From: Bacteroidota bacterium
GTDB lineage: Bacteria; Bacteroidota; Ignavibacteria; SZUA-365
Assembly (NCBI GenBank): GCA_023432805.1
Contig: JAEYUG010000079.1
Coordinates: 1 to 64,000 of the forward strand
Reading direction: 5' to 3'
DNA length: 64,000 bases
The position numbers and the translations under genes were made by a program. This document shows positions 1-9,159 of the stretch, in pieces (position 1 is the stretch's first letter; the number at the start of each line of letters is the position of its first letter). Under the pieces are notes generated by a model that searched no databases, was not told the DNA's origin, and saw only the letters and a list, made by a program, of their open reading frames with translations.

Positions 1-87
1 GGGCGCGGAGATGTCTATAAGAGCCAGGCCTCCTCGTCCGCACCGACACGCCCGGGGGAAGCTTCCGATGGACGTCTGCGGTCTGCC

Positions 88-564
88 GTGCCGGACTCGA
101 CCCGTGATGCGTCGGCGCCGCACGATCATGCGATGCGCAGATTCCATCCCACATTTGCCACACAGGACGAACTGCTCCGTGCCTTCGCAGATGGGCTGCA
201 TCGGCGGGATGCAGCAGCACTGCGCGCGCTGCTCGTCACCGAGCACGAGTTCACCGACTGGCTCTGGCCGGAATTTCCGATGAGCGATCCCGCGATGAAC
301 GTGCCCGAGGGATTCGCATGGAACAACCTCGCGGTGAAGAGCGACAAGGGACTCCGCGCGCTGCTGCGGCAGTACGGTGCTGCGCGTCTGCAGGTGCGGG
401 GCGTGCGTTTCACGGATGCAGCGGAGCGCTACGCAGGCTTCACCGTGCAGGGTGGCACGCGCATCGACGCGACGAGCGCCGACGGCAGGGAGTTGGAAAT
501 CTCGCGGGTCGGATCGATCGTTGTGCTCAATGGTTCGTACAAGTTTCTCAGCTATCGCGAATAG
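88..564 (+). CDS. Hypothetical protein, possibly NTF2-like; may be cut by the window edge
   Basis: A protein of 158 residues, not recognised with confidence. It is mostly alpha+beta and begins (from residue 16) with a helical stretch rich in acidic and Ala/Leu residues, followed by Trp/Phe-rich and strand-like segments ending in VGSIVVLNGSYKFLSY. This layout is reminiscent of small NTF2/SnoaL-fold proteins, but that is only an impression. The reading frame is open all the way to base 1, so the true start may lie upstream of the window. ATG codons at 88 and 133 are both possible; 133 lies just before the first ordered-looking segment, while the residues before it are Ser/Ala/Pro-rich and linker-like. 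The stop codon is one base away from the next start (566), implying co-transcription with the M28 peptidase. Confidence 0.55.
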   Translation: MPDSTRDASAPHDHAMRRFHPTFATQDELLRAFADGLHRRDAAALRALLVTEHEFTDWLWPEFPMSDPAMNVPEGFAWNNLAVKSDKGLRALLRQYGAARLQVRGVRFTDAAERYAGFTVQGGTRIDATSADGRELEISRVGSIVVLNGSYKFLSYRE

Positions 565-565
565 C

Positions 566-2194
566 ATGCATCCAGTGGCGGTCGCAGGCTGCATGCTGCT
601 GCTTCTCGCACTTCCGCGGGAGGGGTGGGCGCAGCTGCGCGATTCGATCACCGCCGACGCTGTGCTGCGGCACATGCATGTGCTTGCGCATGACTCGCTC
701 GAGGGACGCGGCACGGCGACGCGGGGAGAGCGATGGGCGGCGGCGTACATCCGCGACCGGCTGGCCGCGGCGGGGGTGTCGCCCGCGCTACCGGGCAACG
801 AGTGGCTGCAGTGGATGCCGATGCACGCGAGCCGTCCCGATGCGTCGGCTACGATCGACATCACCTTCGCAGAGACGGTCGTGCGCCTTGCCGTGCAGCG
901 CGACGTCGTGCTGTACGAGAGCGGTGCCGAGACTTTCATTCCCCAGTCGCTGCCGCTCGTGTTCGTCGGCTACGGCATCGTCGCCCCCGAATACGACTAC
1001 AACGATTATCAGGATCTTGACGTGCGCAATGCCATCGTCGTGATGTTGTCGGGCGAGCCGCCATCGCAGGATTCGACGTACTTCGCCGGAGCCCGCACTA
1101 CGGTGCACGCGCTGCCGGCATGGAAGCAGCGCATCGCGCTCTCGCGCGGAGCCCGTGGCAGCATGATCATCACGCTGCCACGGGACGCAACGACGTCGTG
1201 GGAAGAACGCTGTGCCGCGTTCGCATTCGAGCATGTGACGCCGGCGAGCACGCCGCCCGCCACGCTCTCCGCAGAAATCGCGTGGGAGTTCGCACCGCTG
1301 CTGTTTCACGACTCTCCGTACGAGTTCGACGAGGTGTTGACAATGGACAGCACGAGCAGGATGCGCAGTTTCGCGCTTGCCTGCGGCGCCTCGTATCGCG
1401 CCGGCGCGCGCACGCGGGATGCACGCGCGGCGAATGTGGTCGGTGTGATCGAGGGCGCGGATCCGATGCGTCACGCGGAGGTGCTGCTGCTCGCCGCGCA
1501 TTACGACGCGCTCGGCATGCAGTCAGGCGCTGCTGACTCAATCTGGAACGGGGCGGTCGACAATGCCATCGGCACTGCGGTGCTCATCGAGATCGCGCGT
1601 GCGCTGGCAGCGGATCCCCCGCCGCGCAGTGTCGTCGTGCTCTTCACGACAGGAGAGGAGAAGGGACTGCTGGGTGCGCAGTGGTACACTGCGCGTCCCG
1701 CACGACCGCTGCACCGCACCATCGCAGCAATCAACATCGACGGTGTGTCGATCTTCGACCGCGTGCGTGCGTTCACCGGCATCGGCGCTGATCTCTCGAC
1801 GCTCGGCGATCGGCTTTCGGACGTCCTGCATGCGAGAGGACTCCACCGCGCAGACGTGGCGTCGCTCTTCGATGCGGAGGAGTCCTTCATGCGCTCCGAT
1901 CAGTTCGCCTTCGCCCAGGCCGGCATTCCCTCGATGCTTGTGATGGAATCACTCGACTACGAATCACTCACACCCGCAGAAGGTCGCGCGCGCTATCTGG
2001 CATGGATGAGGGACGTCTACCACGCGCCGGGAGACGACATGCTTCAGCCGTTCTCCCACGCGGCGATCACGCAGCATGCATCGCTGCTGCTGGCGCTTGC
2101 GCGTCACCTGGCCAATGCAGCGGAGCCGCCCCGCTGGCATGCGGGCGTACCGTATCAACAGGCCCGCCTGCGTTCGCAGGCTGAGGGTCGCTGA
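566..2194 (+). CDS. Secreted M28-family zinc aminopeptidase with PA domain
   Basis: A predicted exported zinc metallopeptidase of 542 residues. The start at 566 is chosen because it gives a signal peptide (MHPVAVAGCMLLLLALPREG, then WAQ); the frame is open further upstream but encodes unrelated Arg/Ser-rich sequence. A protease-associated (PA) insert is recognisable from FVGYGIVAPEYDYNDYQDLD. The M28 metal ligands and catalytic residues are visible in order: HYDALG, the bridging Asp in GAVDNAIG, the Glu pair in FTTGEEKGLLG, an Asp in INIDG, and the final His in YHAPGDD. Such enzymes typically remove N-terminal residues from peptides in the periplasm or outside the cell. It follows the preceding gene by one base and is followed after one base by a PstS-like lipoprotein gene. 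Confidence 0.9.
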   Translation: MHPVAVAGCMLLLLALPREGWAQLRDSITADAVLRHMHVLAHDSLEGRGTATRGERWAAAYIRDRLAAAGVSPALPGNEWLQWMPMHASRPDASATIDITFAETVVRLAVQRDVVLYESGAETFIPQSLPLVFVGYGIVAPEYDYNDYQDLDVRNAIVVMLSGEPPSQDSTYFAGARTTVHALPAWKQRIALSRGARGSMIITLPRDATTSWEERCAAFAFEHVTPASTPPATLSAEIAWEFAPLLFHDSPYEFDEVLTMDSTSRMRSFALACGASYRAGARTRDARAANVVGVIEGADPMRHAEVLLLAAHYDALGMQSGAADSIWNGAVDNAIGTAVLIEIARALAADPPPRSVVVLFTTGEEKGLLGAQWYTARPARPLHRTIAAINIDGVSIFDRVRAFTGIGADLSTLGDRLSDVLHARGLHRADVASLFDAEESFMRSDQFAFAQAGIPSMLVMESLDYESLTPAEGRARYLAWMRDVYHAPGDDMLQPFSHAAITQHASLLLALARHLANAAEPPRWHAGVPYQQARLRSQAEGR

Positions 2195-2195
2195 C

Positions 2196-3041
2196 ATGCG
2201 CATGCGTCCTCATGTACGTACCGCTCTTCTGCCGCTGCTCACGCTGCTCGTCGCAGGTTGTGCCGCCACGACCACAGATGAAGCCACACTGCGCATCACC
2301 GGTTCCGACACGATGCTTGAGATTCTCACGCGCGTGGTAGACGACTATCGCCGCATCTATCCGTCCCGGCCGGCTTCCGTTGAAGGCGGCGGAAGTCGCG
2401 CGGGCATCGCGGCACTCATCGCCGGACGCACCGACCTTGCCGCATCCTCGCGCCCCATGCTTCCCGACGAGGCACGCGCCCTGCTCGAGGCCCGCTCGAC
2501 CCTCGGACTCGGGCATCTGGTGATGCGTGATGCGATCAGCATCTACGTGCATGAACGCAATCCCGTTCAGTCGCTGACAATGACACAACTGCGCGAACTG
2601 TTCACGGGTCGCGTGCGCTCGTGGCGCGAGGTCGGCGGCAGCGACGCGCCCGTGCGCATCCTGATACGCGAGGCCGTCAGCGGCACGCATCTCTACTTCG
2701 AGGAACACGTCATGCTCGGCGAGAGCTACGCACCGCATGCACGCATGTTCGTCCGCACGGCCGACATGATCGAACAGATCGCGGGCGACACGACTGCGAT
2801 CGGGTATGGGGGATGGGGGTATCAGCGCGACGGCGTGCGCCGGCTGCGGGTGAACGGGGTCGAGGCGGGTGACGCGCAGGTGCGCGAGGGAAGCTACCCG
2901 ATCGCACGGCATCTGCGATGTTATTCGATCGGAACGCCGCCCGAACACGTGCAGCACTTCATCGACTGGGTGCATGGTCCCGAGGGACAGCGCGCCATCG
3001 AAGAGGCGGGCGGACTTCCGCTGTTTCCGGAAACCGAGTGA
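2196..3041 (+). CDS. PstS-like phosphate-binding lipoprotein, orphan
   Basis: A 281-residue periplasmic binding protein. The N-terminus is a lipoprotein signal with lipobox LVAGC about 24 residues in. The mature part resembles the PstS/PBP superfamily 2 fold: ITGSDTM followed by EGGGSRAGIAALIAGRTDLAASSRPM corresponds to the oxyanion-binding loops that open PstS, and the middle segment on LFTGRVRSWREVGG matches the conserved PstS hinge region. No pstC, pstA, pstB or phoU is present nearby, so it may scavenge phosphate for a distant transporter or act as a sensor. The start at 2196 is one base after the stop of the M28 gene; ATG at 2202 is an alternative. Confidence 0.8.
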   Translation: MRMRPHVRTALLPLLTLLVAGCAATTTDEATLRITGSDTMLEILTRVVDDYRRIYPSRPASVEGGGSRAGIAALIAGRTDLAASSRPMLPDEARALLEARSTLGLGHLVMRDAISIYVHERNPVQSLTMTQLRELFTGRVRSWREVGGSDAPVRILIREAVSGTHLYFEEHVMLGESYAPHARMFVRTADMIEQIAGDTTAIGYGGWGYQRDGVRRLRVNGVEAGDAQVREGSYPIARHLRCYSIGTPPEHVQHFIDWVHGPEGQRAIEEAGGLPLFPETE

Positions 3042-3050
3042 GGTGATCGC

Positions 3051-5402
3051 ATGGCCGTGACCGATGTGCTTCTCGATCCATTGCTGCAGCGTCTCGGTCT
3101 CGACCGTTCGCTGCGCGAACAGTACCGCATCGCCTCGCTGCACGGCAGGGCGGAGGGCGTGGGCTTTTCGCGGGAGCTGCTGCAACTGAGTGCGCCGATG
3201 GTGGTGCGCGGACTCCTGAACTTCGCCGTGCTGCAGATGTCCGATGCGTGGGAGTACCCGTACTGGGTCAGGCGCCAGCTCGATCCCGAAAGTCTCCACT
3301 TCGTGCCGCGCTCGCAGAATCCCCTGCTCATCAATGTCACGCACCGCCGGTGGACGATGGTCGGCACGCCGCATGGCGAGCATGAACCTGTCGTCGATCC
3401 GCGCGGACTCGTCACACCCCTGCCGCACGAGTGGTCCCTCGACATCTGGCTCGAGGTCGACGGCGTGCTGCACCTGCCTGCGCAGCAGACCACGTTCACG
3501 CAGACGGCGACAACGACACATCCGTCTGTCACCACGGTGTTCGCAGTTGCAGACGTCGTGTGCAGCACGCACGTGTTCGTCGCCTCGACGCGGCGCGGGC
3601 ACGACTTGCTCGTGCTGCGGGCCACGCTCGAGACAACGTCCGATCATACCCGTGACGCCACGCTGTACGTGGCCATGCGTCCCTTCAATCCCGAAGGCGT
3701 CGCACCGATCACCTCCATCGGCCACGCTTCACCGCACGAAGTGTCGGTCAATGGCAATGGCGCGGTGATCTTCGCACGGCGGCCGGACTGGATCGCGTGC
3801 TCGAACGATCGCGGGGGAGATCTCGCCGGACATCTCAGGCGCGGCGAGGGCCGTCTCGACAGCGAGCGTCTGCAGCAGCATGCAACCTGTCCGCTGGGAC
3901 GTGCACATGCGCTTGCTGCATATCACCTGACACCGTCAGCTGAAGCTGCGCAGCATGTCGATGTTGCCGTGCCGCTCGATGTCCGGACCCCGCTGCCCGC
4001 ATCCTCCGCACGTCGGTCGTGGCGCATCGATCGTGATCGCCGCTACCAGCGCGAGCGGGAGCGCTGGACGCGCGAACGCTCAACAGGTGTCGTGTACCGC
4101 TTCGGTGTGCGGCAGATGCAGGACATCTTCGACGCATCGCAGCTCGCACTGCTGCAGCTCTGCGACGGTGACACGATTACACCGGGACCATGGATCTACC
4201 ATCGTTTCTGGTATCGCGATGCCGCACCGATGCTCGCCGCGCTCGACGTGTGCGGGCACCATGCACGTGTGCGTGCCGTCGTCGACCGCTTCCCCGAGGG
4301 ATTGACGGCGGAGGGCTTCTTCCGCGGTCCCGACGGCGAATGGGATTCGAATGGTGCCGTCCTTCACACCATCCTCCAGCATCACGCACGCACGCGCTCC
4401 GACAGCTGGTTGCGTCGGTGGTATCCGGATCTCGTCCGCGCCGGCGACTGGATCGTGCGCACGTGCAGGCATACCGCGAACGGCCTGCCGCCTGCGGGAC
4501 TCAGTGCCGAGCATCTCGGTGCGAGCGATCAGTATTACTGGGATGCGTTCTGGTGTCTTGCCGGACTTCGCTCCCTCGCAGACATCGCCGAGACGCTCGG
4601 CCATGCGGAAGCCGCCGTGCAACGACGCAACGAGGCTGCGCAGCTTGAAGCATGCATCCGTGCGGCGGTAGGTGATGATGAAGCGGTGATCGCCGGCGCA
4701 CCCGGGCGGGCCTTCGACGCTTCAGCAATCGGATCTCTGTGCGCGGTGTATCCGCTTGATCTCTTCGATGGCACGTGGGCCGCCGCCGACGAGACCGTGC
4801 GCGCGCTGGATGCGCGTTACATGACCGCTCGTGGATGGTATCATCCGATCATCCACTCGGGATACAATCCGTACATGACCATGCAGATCGCGCACGCACT
4901 GCTGCTGCTCGGCGACGTCGAAGCTGCGTGGAAGGCGGCGCATCCGATCGTGCATGAGACGAAGACGCCCTGGTCCCTGCCGGAGGCGATGCATCCGCGC
5001 GGCGGGGGATCGATGGGCGACGGTCATCACGGCTGGGCTGCCGCGGAGATCGTGTTCTTTCTTCGGGACTGCTTTGTTATGGAGCGCGGCACCGTGCTGC
5101 ACCTGTTGCATGGAGCGACGCGCGAGATGCTCGCCGGTGCCGATGACTGGATCATCGAGAACGCGCCGACTCGTTTCGGCACCGTCTCGCTGCGGGTATG
5201 TGTCGGTGCACGGAGGATCGAGATCGACGTCCGTCTGCGCCAGCATGCGGGTGTGACATGTGATGGCCTCGGCATCCGCCTTCCCTGGCCGGTACGGAAG
5301 GCGGCGTCGATGCCGACGCATGCGGTCGAGTGTCGCGTGAACGAGGAGGAGGCGTTCCTGCGATGCTCAGCCGATGTGCGAGTGCTGCTGTGCGAGATCT
5401 GA
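3051..5402 (+). CDS. Six-hairpin glycosidase-like protein
   Basis: A 783-residue protein without an obvious signal peptide. The N-terminal half is beta-rich (many Val/Thr strands, residues 1-330). The C-terminal half looks like an (alpha/alpha)6 toroid as in GH15, GH37, GH63 and related glucosidases: FWYRDAAPML, then FRGPDGEWDSNGAVLH, DQYYWDAFWCLAGL, and GSMGDGHHGWAAAE near the end. I cannot assign the GH family or substrate. Acidic residues in GPDGEWDSNG and in PEAMHPRGGG are candidate catalytic sites. The start follows the PstS-like gene by nine bases. The last 36 bases overlap the 3' end of the convergent HAD phosphatase gene. Confidence 0.65.
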   Translation: MAVTDVLLDPLLQRLGLDRSLREQYRIASLHGRAEGVGFSRELLQLSAPMVVRGLLNFAVLQMSDAWEYPYWVRRQLDPESLHFVPRSQNPLLINVTHRRWTMVGTPHGEHEPVVDPRGLVTPLPHEWSLDIWLEVDGVLHLPAQQTTFTQTATTTHPSVTTVFAVADVVCSTHVFVASTRRGHDLLVLRATLETTSDHTRDATLYVAMRPFNPEGVAPITSIGHASPHEVSVNGNGAVIFARRPDWIACSNDRGGDLAGHLRRGEGRLDSERLQQHATCPLGRAHALAAYHLTPSAEAAQHVDVAVPLDVRTPLPASSARRSWRIDRDRRYQRERERWTRERSTGVVYRFGVRQMQDIFDASQLALLQLCDGDTITPGPWIYHRFWYRDAAPMLAALDVCGHHARVRAVVDRFPEGLTAEGFFRGPDGEWDSNGAVLHTILQHHARTRSDSWLRRWYPDLVRAGDWIVRTCRHTANGLPPAGLSAEHLGASDQYYWDAFWCLAGLRSLADIAETLGHAEAAVQRRNEAAQLEACIRAAVGDDEAVIAGAPGRAFDASAIGSLCAVYPLDLFDGTWAAADETVRALDARYMTARGWYHPIIHSGYNPYMTMQIAHALLLLGDVEAAWKAAHPIVHETKTPWSLPEAMHPRGGGSMGDGHHGWAAAEIVFFLRDCFVMERGTVLHLLHGATREMLAGADDWIIENAPTRFGTVSLRVCVGARRIEIDVRLRQHAGVTCDGLGIRLPWPVRKAASMPTHAVECRVNEEEAFLRCSADVRVLLCEI

Positions 5403-6167
5403 GAAGTCGTCGGAGGGAACCATGCAGATGCTGCTCGGGATGCCCTGCAGCGCATCGGGGTGTGCGGATAGTTCAGCAGGTTCTCCCAGCCACAGCGAGA
5501 GTCCGAGAGGATCGGTCAGTCCGAGCAATGGCAGGTCGAGCGTGCTGTCGCCTGCTGTGAGCATCGGCGCCTGGTCTCCGAACACGCTTCGATAGACCTG
5601 CACCTTGCCCTCGCCGATGGGAGCCGGTTCGACGATGCGATCGGTCAGCAGGTTGTTGTCGTATTCGACGTCCACTCCGAAGGCCCGATGCTGCGACACG
5701 CCATAGAGCACGCTGGCCGTGATGCGGACGCTGATGGCGTTGCTCGCCGAGAGGATGATGACGTCCCACCCGCGATCCTGCAACAGTGCCACGAACGAGC
5801 GCATGGCGGTGTTGACCCGCGGCCGCACGTGCCGGGGCAGATAGCCGCGACGGGGCGTGTACTGGTCGAAGATGGCGTCGAGGGTGGCTTCCTCGATGAC
5901 GATCGGGGAGAGTCCATGCATCAGCGTGACAGCGCGGCGGTAGGCAGCGATGCGATCCCGCGTGAGCAACGCGGCGTACTCGTTCCATGCCTGTGGTGCG
6001 AGAAAACCGTCTGCGATCAGCAAGCGCAGCACCGCCTCTCCCACATCGTGCATGAGCAGGGTACCGTCGAGATCGAAGGCGGCAATGCGCGCCTCGCCGG
6101 CACGCTGCTCGTCGATGCGGCGAAACATCGCGTGCGCCTGCTCGAGCATGTTCATGACGATGGTCAT
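5367..6167 (-). CDS. HAD-superfamily phosphatase (IB-like)
   Basis: A 266-residue hydrolase of the haloacid dehalogenase superfamily. Motif I is FDLDGTLLMHD near residue 30, with nucleophile and acid/base aspartates. Motif II is the Ser in IILSASNA, and the Mg-binding motif IV is AGDSTLDLPLLG. The long helical cap between motifs I and II is like phosphoserine phosphatase and HAD-IB enzymes; the substrate is unknown. It is the last gene of a three-gene minus-strand operon: its ATG overlaps the stop of the metallophosphoesterase gene by an ATGA junction. The glycosyltransferase and phosphoesterase upstream suggest a role in glycolipid or glycoconjugate metabolism. Its 3' end overlaps the convergent glycosidase-like gene by 36 bp. 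Confidence 0.8.
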   Translation of the reverse strand: MTIVMNMLEQAHAMFRRIDEQRAGEARIAAFDLDGTLLMHDVGEAVLRLLIADGFLAPQAWNEYAALLTRDRIAAYRRAVTLMHGLSPIVIEEATLDAIFDQYTPRRGYLPRHVRPRVNTAMRSFVALLQDRGWDVIILSASNAISVRITASVLYGVSQHRAFGVDVEYDNNLLTDRIVEPAPIGEGKVQVYRSVFGDQAPMLTAGDSTLDLPLLGLTDPLGLSLWLGEPAELSAHPDALQGIPSSICMVPSDDFSDLAQQHSHIG

Positions 6168-7144
6168 GCGACCTCCACGGGCACGTCGACAACGAGTGGT
6201 CGCTCGCCGCGCGCGTGTGTGCGGACTGCGATCGCGGGCAGCGAGGGCTTCTGGTAGGGGATGGGGAGGACGGTGGTCTGCATGGTCGGTGCTCCGTCTG
6301 CGAGATGCAGCGTGTTGTACTTGAGGTAGGGATGCGGGTCGTCGCACACGGCACCGGCACCGTTCGCGATCTGCATGCCAACGTGCTCGTAGTGTCGGGA
6401 CTGGTGCACATGGCCGTGCAGCACGGCACGCACACCGAGACTGCGGAATGTGCGCAGCAGCCGCGACGAGCCGTGCAGGCGCATGGTCCAACCTTCGATC
6501 GTGTTCCAGAGCGCAGACTCCGCCTGTGTGTCCCGCGCGCGGTGCAGGTGATGGTGCATTGCGACGATCGGGATGCAGCCTACGCGGCCGAGCATCGGTG
6601 CGAGCTGGGCGAGTGCGGTGCGCGCGCCGCTGTCGATGGCGCCGTTGCTTCCGAAGGGATTGCGTATGAGGCTCCACGGCATCGTGGTGTCGAGGCACAC
6701 GATGTCGCAGGGTCCGACATGCTTGATAAGGGGGAAGAAGGAGGCGGTGCGGTGCGCACCGTCGAAGGTTTCCGCGAAAGCGTCGATGAACGTGGCACGT
6801 GCCCGCGCCAGATCGGCACAGCGCAGCATCCGGGGGAAGTCGAGCACGTCGACAGCACGGTGGGGTCCGCCGAACACGTCGTGATTTCCGGGCACCACGG
6901 TGAGCCGGTCGGAATGGAGGAGTCCGAACGTCGCGAAGATTTCGCGGGCAAGCGCGAAGTCGTCGGGATCGGCGGTGCTCGTGATGTCACCCGTCACCAC
7001 GATGTGATCGAATCCCTCGTCAAGTATCGCACGCAGCAGCAGCTTGAGACTGCGGATGTGTTCGCGATAGTAGCGTCTGCTGATGTGGGGATCGGAGATG
7101 TGCGCGATGCGGAAGGGCCGGATGGTCTCAGGCTGCATGCGCAT
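6164..7144 (-). CDS. Calcineurin-like metallophosphoesterase
   Basis: A 326-residue member of the Icc/CpdA-like metallophosphoesterase family. The metal-binding motifs occur in order: ISDPHIS (DxH), VVTGDITS (GDxxx), VVPGNHDVF (GNHD), AMHHHLH, and VLHGHVHQS (GHxH). The family hydrolyses phosphomono- or phosphodiesters such as cAMP, CDP-diacylglycerol or UDP-sugars; the substrate cannot be inferred here. The start is uncertain: 7144 gives a 17-base overlap with the upstream glycosyltransferase gene, and an ATG at 7174 preceded directly by GAGG is an alternative. Translational coupling with both neighbours (ATGA downstream) makes this a tight operon with the glycosyltransferase and HAD phosphatase. 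Confidence 0.88.
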   Translation of the reverse strand: MRMQPETIRPFRIAHISDPHISRRYYREHIRSLKLLLRAILDEGFDHIVVTGDITSTADPDDFALAREIFATFGLLHSDRLTVVPGNHDVFGGPHRAVDVLDFPRMLRCADLARARATFIDAFAETFDGAHRTASFFPLIKHVGPCDIVCLDTTMPWSLIRNPFGSNGAIDSGARTALAQLAPMLGRVGCIPIVAMHHHLHRARDTQAESALWNTIEGWTMRLHGSSRLLRTFRSLGVRAVLHGHVHQSRHYEHVGMQIANGAGAVCDDPHPYLKYNTLHLADGAPTMQTTVLPIPYQKPSLPAIAVRTHARGERPLVVDVPVEVA

Positions 7145-8270
7145 GTCTGCGATGTACGTGGTGTGCAATGACATCCTCATAGTGGTGGAACAGCTGATCG
7201 AGCACGATGGACCACTCGTACTGTCGCGCGCGTGCGACGGCCTGCGTGGCGACATGGCGGCGCAGCTCGTCGTGTTCGACGAGCCAGGAGACTTTCTCGG
7301 CGAGATCCGACGCATCCTTCGGCGCCGCATGAAATCCCGAGATGCCGTCTTCAATGAGCTCGAGTGCACCCCCGCTGGAGGCGGCCACGGGCGCGAGTCC
7401 GCTGGCCATGGCCTCAAGCGTGACGAGTCCGAAGGTCTCGGTGGTCGAGGGAAATGCGAATACGTCCGATGATGCGAATGCCTCGGAGAGATCGCGTCCC
7501 TGCTGGTAGCCGAGAAAGTGCGCGTGTGGAAGCATGTTTGCAAGTGCGGTGCGAGCGTGACCGTTACCGACGATGACAAGTTCGTGCCGGCTGCCCCGGG
7601 CGCGCAGCAGCTGCTCGGCTTCCGCAAGGACGCGCAGGTCCTTTTCCCATACGAGCCTGCTGACGAAGAGGACGATCGGATTCCGTCCTCCTCCAAAACG
7701 ACGGCGCCATGTCTCCGAACGGTGGCTCGGGTTAAAGAGCGTGGCGTCGTACCCGTTGGGCAGATAGGTGAGGCGTTCGATGCCTGCGACGTCGAGTTCG
7801 TCACGTATCGGACGGGTCGGGACGAAGGTGCGGTCGACGCTGTTGTAGAACCTGCGCGTGAGCATCCACACGACAGGCTGCATCGCGTCGAGTCCGTAGT
7901 ACGACGGGTACGTGGGGAAGTGCGTGTGATACGTCGCGACGACGGGAATTCCTGCACGACGTGCGTGCTGCATGGCCGTGTAACCGAGTGTGCACGGACT
8001 GTTGACGTGGATGATGTCTGGCCTGAAGGTTTCGAGATGCGCACGGAAGCTGCGTGCTGTCGGATAGGCGATGCGATAGTTGCGCTGCAGTGGCAGCACG
8101 ACCGAAGGGACGGTGTGTACGGGTATGCCGTCGTCGTGTGTCGGTGTGTCCGATGCGACGGCCGTGACGGTGTGACCGCGCTGCAGTGCCGCGTCGATCA
8201 TGCGGTGCACGCAGCGCGTGACACCGTCCTGTCCCCGATTGAGATTTGCGTTGAAGTATGCGATGCGCAT
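7128..8270 (-). CDS. GT4-family glycosyltransferase
   Basis: A 380-residue retaining glycosyltransferase with the two-Rossmann-domain GT-B fold. N-terminal domain: RIAYFNANLNRGQDGVTRCV (glycine-rich start), RPDIIHVNSPCTLG and VATYHTHFPTY, as in digalactosyldiacylglycerol or mannosyl transferases of lipids. C-terminal domain: VLFVSRLVWEKDLRVL, LVIVGNG, FLGYQQGRDLSEAFASSD and the nucleotide-sugar-binding motif PSTTETFGLVTLEAMASG, with the E-x7-E pattern. The start at 8270 is set by a GGAGG ribosome binding site seven bases upstream; ATG 8282 would lie upstream of that site. It heads the operon with a metallophosphoesterase and a HAD phosphatase, compatible with a membrane glycolipid pathway. 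Confidence 0.88.
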   Translation of the reverse strand: MRIAYFNANLNRGQDGVTRCVHRMIDAALQRGHTVTAVASDTPTHDDGIPVHTVPSVVLPLQRNYRIAYPTARSFRAHLETFRPDIIHVNSPCTLGYTAMQHARRAGIPVVATYHTHFPTYPSYYGLDAMQPVVWMLTRRFYNSVDRTFVPTRPIRDELDVAGIERLTYLPNGYDATLFNPSHRSETWRRRFGGGRNPIVLFVSRLVWEKDLRVLAEAEQLLRARGSRHELVIVGNGHARTALANMLPHAHFLGYQQGRDLSEAFASSDVFAFPSTTETFGLVTLEAMASGLAPVAASSGGALELIEDGISGFHAAPKDASDLAEKVSWLVEHDELRRHVATQAVARARQYEWSIVLDQLFHHYEDVIAHHVHRRHAHAA

Positions 8271-8363
8271 GTCAGCCTCCATTTCGTCTCTGCAAATCTG
8301 GCATCCGAACATGCAGCGGATGTTCGGCGCGTGCGAGAAAGTGATGATGGCGGCAGATTGGAA

Positions 8364-9020
8364 ATGAAAGTCTATTTTGCACACACCATGCATCACACAA
8401 CCATCCTGCATCCGCGTCGCACGCTGGCGACGATCACCGAGCGGCGGCGCGAACGCCTGCGCGAAGTCATCCGCATGCGGCAGCCCGACATGACCGTCGT
8501 GCTCGAGAACATTTGGGATCCCCACAACGTGAGCGCGATTCTGCGCACGGCCGACGCCGTCGGCGTGCTCGGCGTGCACCTGCTCTACTACATCGAGAAG
8601 GCGCCGAACCTCGAGCGGCAGGGAAAGCTCAGTTCGGCTTCCGCGAACAAGTGGCTGCAGTTCGAGAATCACGACAGCGTCGAGGCCTGCTATGCGCGTC
8701 TGCGGGAGAAGGGACTCCGCATCTACGCCTCGCACCTGACACGTAATTCCGTGCCGCTCTACGATCTGGATCTGACGCAGCCGGTCGCCCTCGTCATGGG
8801 CAATGAAAGCCGCGGTGTCAGCGATGCGGCCTGCGACCAGGCGGACGCCGTCTTCCACATTCCCATGGTCGGCATCGTGCAGAGTCTGAACGTGTCGGTG
8901 GCCACGGCCGTCACCCTCTACGAGGCGCATCGGCAGCGGCGCGTCGGCGGACTCTACCCCCATCCCACCATGACCGACGAGGAAGTCGACCGACTGCTCC
9001 TGCACTGGTCCCAGCGCTGA
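8364..9020 (+). CDS. trmH: tRNA (guanosine-18-2'-O)-methyltransferase, SpoU family
   Basis: A SpoU/TrmH-type 2'-O-methyltransferase of 218 residues (210 if the ATG at 8388 is used; neither has a strong ribosome binding site). The trefoil-knot SAM-binding motifs are clear: NIWDPHNVSAILRTADAVGV (motif 1, with the conserved Asn and Arg), ALVMGNESRGVS (motif 2) and IPMVGIVQSLNVSVATAVTLYEA (motif 3). The arrangement MRQPDMTVVLENIWDPHNVSA matches TrmH of E. coli, which methylates G18 in the tRNA D-loop. It lacks most of the C-terminal tail of E. coli TrmH. It is transcribed divergently from the glycosyltransferase operon. Confidence 0.9.
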   Translation: MKVYFAHTMHHTTILHPRRTLATITERRRERLREVIRMRQPDMTVVLENIWDPHNVSAILRTADAVGVLGVHLLYYIEKAPNLERQGKLSSASANKWLQFENHDSVEACYARLREKGLRIYASHLTRNSVPLYDLDLTQPVALVMGNESRGVSDAACDQADAVFHIPMVGIVQSLNVSVATAVTLYEAHRQRRVGGLYPHPTMTDEEVDRLLLHWSQR

Positions 9021-9159
9021 CCGATCATCGACCTGCATCGTGTCAGGTTCCGAGCAGCGGGATTGTCTTCTTTAATTGCACCTGCACATCATTACGTGCC
9101 GATGGTGTTGTCCATCGCCGGCACACGCATCACACAGACCATCAGATCGTGGAGGTCTC

